This document shows positions 23,070 to 25,133 of a stretch of DNA of 25,133 nt, one piece after another. This DNA is from Bacillota bacterium (GTDB lineage Bacteria > Bacillota_E > Sulfobacillia > Sulfobacillales > Sulfobacillaceae): assembly GCA_021820645.1 (NCBI GenBank), contig JAKADJ010000006.1:1-25133 (forward strand). Direction: 5' to 3'. The notes below the pieces were generated by a model that saw nothing but the letters and a program-made list of their open reading frames with translations, did no database searches and had not been told where the DNA came from. Numbering within the stretch: the stretch's first letter is position 1; each line of letters starts with the position of its first letter. A program made the translations under genes and the position numbers.

Positions 23070-23861
23070 TTGGCGACAGCGACGGCACCCTGAGCATTGG
23101 GTAACGCGGTCCGTGAAGACCGCATGCATGGTCCGCAGTATCTCGTCCGCTGGGGTCTTGCGATGAAATACCACGTGCCGCGGGCCCATAGTAATCAGCG
23201 CGCTAACCAATAGATCATGTGTTGACGAATCGTCCTCGGAGAGCCCTCCGCTCAGATCCCTCACCACATCTTCTCCAACGAGGTTCCCATGATCATCTTC
23301 TAGAATAAACTCCTGGCTGCGCCAGAATACATGGACGGTCTCCATTTTGGGTTGGCTAAGACTCACAAAATGTCTAAGTAGACGGACAAACTCCTGATAC
23401 TCACGCTCAATTAACCAGTCGTCCATGGCCTGGTCCACCGCTTCGATGTATTCGTGGCGAATTTCGGGGAGCAAAAACCTTTGCACTCCATCTAAGACCA
23501 CCGTGTCATGGTCACGCAAGAACGACAACAACGCGGCCAGTGCTAACTCCTCTCGATCTCGATTATGCGCCGCATCCACCATAAGACGCGAGTGGGCATG
23601 GTCCGTCACTTGTTGAATATCATTTTCGTCTAAATCTTGATAGCGGTGATGCACCAGATCTTTGAGCCACTCCGAAGTAGTTTTTAGTATGTACCAAGCT
23701 ATCGCCCGAGCCAGCGCTAATCTTTGGTCATCGCGCGACGCGAGATCTTGATCCAGGCGGTACTCGACACCTGCAGGGGTCATATATTCTTGCCATTGTC
23801 CGACGACCTTGGACGCTAGGACTTCCCCGAATCTAGGAGCCCACTCGACTTTTCCGATCAC
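23043..23861 (-). CDS. ytxC: YtxC-like sporulation-associated protein
   Basis: Resembles the YtxC family of endospore formers, whose biochemical role is unknown. Support: position directly upstream of thrS as in Bacillus; 272 residues, no signal peptide or membrane segment; and a conserved-looking C-terminal block DLLVSALITMGPRHVVFHRK...EILRTMHAVFTDRV ending in CSGCRRC (256-262). The middle part (LVHHRYQDLDENDIQQVTDHAHSRLM and VQRFLLPEIRHEYIEAVDQAMDDWLIEREYQEFVRLLRHFV) is helical, charged and YtxC-like. The start is a GTG at 23861 with only a weak ribosome site and an in-frame stop eight codons upstream. The CxxCxxC tail suggests metal binding (inference). Its 3' end carries the thrS promoter. 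Confidence 0.75.
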   Translation of the reverse strand: MIGKVEWAPRFGEVLASKVVGQWQEYMTPAGVEYRLDQDLASRDDQRLALARAIAWYILKTTSEWLKDLVHHRYQDLDENDIQQVTDHAHSRLMVDAAHNRDREELALAALLSFLRDHDTVVLDGVQRFLLPEIRHEYIEAVDQAMDDWLIEREYQEFVRLLRHFVSLSQPKMETVHVFWRSQEFILEDDHGNLVGEDVVRDLSGGLSEDDSSTHDLLVSALITMGPRHVVFHRKTPADEILRTMHAVFTDRVTQCSGCRRCRQLTRAGNPL

Positions 23862-23869
23862 CCGCCAAC

Positions 23870-23882
23870 CCGAAATTTTCGG
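23870..23882. promoter_or_regulatory. Short palindrome before the ytxC-like start
   Basis: CCGAAA-N-TTTCGG, a perfect inverted repeat with a one-base centre, nine bases before the GTG start at 23861. It could be an operator or chance. The rest of the 177-base gap to the MFS gene shows only a TAGCCC/GGGCTA hairpin (about 24020-24041) over the MFS stop, without a U tract. Confidence 0.25.
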
Positions 23883-24038
23883 TCACCACCCGTTGGATTA
23901 ATATTCCACAGCCATAGTATATGCAGTTTGTCTAAACCTATTCGGCACGAAGCCCCGACCGCAGTGCTGGCGCCGCGCCCCACGAATAAAAGATTAGGTA
24001 AGAGTCACGGGGATATTGATAGCCCTTAACCCGTGGGG

Positions 24039-25133
24039 CTATTCGGGGAAGGAGATGGTTCTATTGCTGTTGGCAAATGGAAGCTCGGACTCTTCAATAC
24101 GGTTGACTACGATTCCCCACATCGAGGAGAGCACGAGAAATGCGCCGATAATAAAGAAAATTACGCGGGGCCCAATGAGTCCCGTTAACCAGCCACCCAA
24201 CACAAGCCCTACCGGGACTGACACACTAAAGAACATTCCAAAACCCCTCATGACCCGTCCACGAATGTCATCCGGTGCCAACAACATGAGCGCCGATGCG
24301 AACGGGACGTTAAACATGGCGGAGCTTCCCATGGCAATCCCAAAAAACGCAAGTGCCAACCAAAATGCCGGGATAAGCGTCATCAATATAATGCCAAGAC
24401 GAATGAAAGGGACATCCATACCGATAGGCGGAGACTCTTAGCGTATCGACCGGCAATGAGAGAACCCAACAGTGCCCCGACAGCCGCCGCACCTTCCAAA
24501 GCTCCATAGCCACCCATCCCTCTATGCAACACTTGACGGGAAAAAATTGCCGTAAAGAACTGTAGCGGCGCCGATAATAAGTTGACGGACATGCCGATAA
24601 GAATGAGTAAGCGTAATGATGGAACCCCCCAGATAAACTTGACTCCAGCGAGACTACCACGCCAAAAGGTTATAAGCCCCGGCTTGGCCGGGGTAGTCGT
24701 CGATACGGACGGAATTGTAAGGAGCACGAAACTGGCAGCGCTTAGAAAAAAAGAGATGGCATCAATCAAAATGGCGTTGGCTGGCCCTATCAAGGACACG
24801 ACGGCGCCGCCAACGCCGTACCCAACTAGTCGGACAAGCTGCGAGATAGCTGACAGCATCCCGGTGGCTAGCGGTAAATCATTCGCCCGATTGCGTACAA
24901 TGACGGGAAGTACGCTCTGTTGAGCGGGACTAAAAATGAGTTGGCCGACTGTGACCACAAAATTGAAGAAGTAAATAAGCAGGACGTTGTCTACGTGATT
25001 GGCCATGAGGCCAAAGAAAGCCAAAATAGCCATGCCACGGATTGCTTCTGTCCAGATCAACGCCGAGCGTTTGGGCCATCGATCCGCGAGATTGGCCAAC
25101 GGTAACCCTAACAACAAGAGCGAGAGCGTCGGC
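24039..25133 (-). pseudogene. MFS transporter, reading frame broken, N-terminus outside window
   Basis: Major facilitator permease, nearest in style to drug or effector exporters. The first frame (25133-24383) enters from the window edge with LLGLPLANLADRWPKRS, the loop 2-3 motif, and continues through six or more membrane segments to a stop at 24383 just after GSLIAGRYAKSLRLSVWMS. A second frame (from 24419 or slightly inside, to 24039) continues the fold with LGIILMTLIPAFWLALAFFGIAMGSSAM, the loop motif DDIRGRVMRGFGM and the last two helices. The two overlap by 37 bases and join by a single -1 shift near 24383-24419. No canonical X XXY YYZ slippery heptamer is seen there. The alternatives are a real pseudogene, a one-base sequencing error, or an unrecognised programmed shift. 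Substrate unknown. Confidence 0.8.

Noticed and set aside
24383..24419. Programmed -1 frameshift in the MFS gene
   Set aside because: CCCTTTC is present but not in the X XXY YYZ register of the incoming frame, and transporters are not known to use such shifts.

Overview
The window is a gene-dense bacterial chromosome segment in which every supported gene lies on the minus strand, so transcription runs from high to low coordinates. Gene content (ytxC next to thrS, T-box leaders, SigI/RsgI, glutamate dehydrogenase of the RocG/GudB type, MutS2, YebC, split RuvCAB order) points to an endospore-forming Firmicute. The moderately high GC and the unusual gene order suggest a deep, possibly thermophilic or acidophilic lineage such as Sulfobacillus; the genus is an inference, not something the sequence proves. 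I see no tRNA, rRNA, CRISPR array, insertion sequence or phage gene.

Layout in transcription order. (1) 25133-24039: an MFS exporter, cut by the window edge and carrying a reading-frame break. (2) 23861-20848: ytxC-like sporulation gene, then a threonine T-box leader and thrS. (3) 20825-19555: a strong sigma-A-like promoter, an attenuator-like leader and the translation operon infC-rpmI-rplT, with infC using the rare ATT start, followed by a TrmH/SpoU rRNA methyltransferase (ends 18712). (4) 18739-15006: a phenylalanine T-box leader with pheS-pheT. (5) 14973-12028: zapA, a 266-base gap with hairpins where other Firmicutes carry cvpA and polX, then mutS2. (6) 11962-7355: tyrS, a TPR protein, a ThiF/MoeB-like E1 adenylation enzyme that lacks its N-terminal segment, a small gene that encodes just that missing segment, and glutamine-dependent nadE. 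(7) 7314-4322: yebC and the ruvC-ruvA-ruvB Holliday junction operon. (8) 4317-2443: sigI-rsgI behind a candidate SigI-type promoter. (9) 2358-1: yajC, glutamate dehydrogenase with its own extended -10 promoter, and the start of a methylmalonyl-CoA mutase large subunit running off the window.

Most of the segment is housekeeping: aminoacyl-tRNA synthetases, ribosomal proteins, recombination and ribosome rescue. Control is mainly by RNA: two T-boxes whose specifier codons (ACC, UUC) and acceptor-pairing bases both fit their genes, and a likely attenuator before infC. The most unusual item is the split E1-like pair at 9075-10032: an active-looking adenylation subunit without the N-terminal arginine finger, overlapping a small partner that retains the finger but has lost the ATP-binding glycines. 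This resembles the active/inactive half division of eukaryotic heterodimeric E1 enzymes and has no obvious ubiquitin-like substrate nearby.
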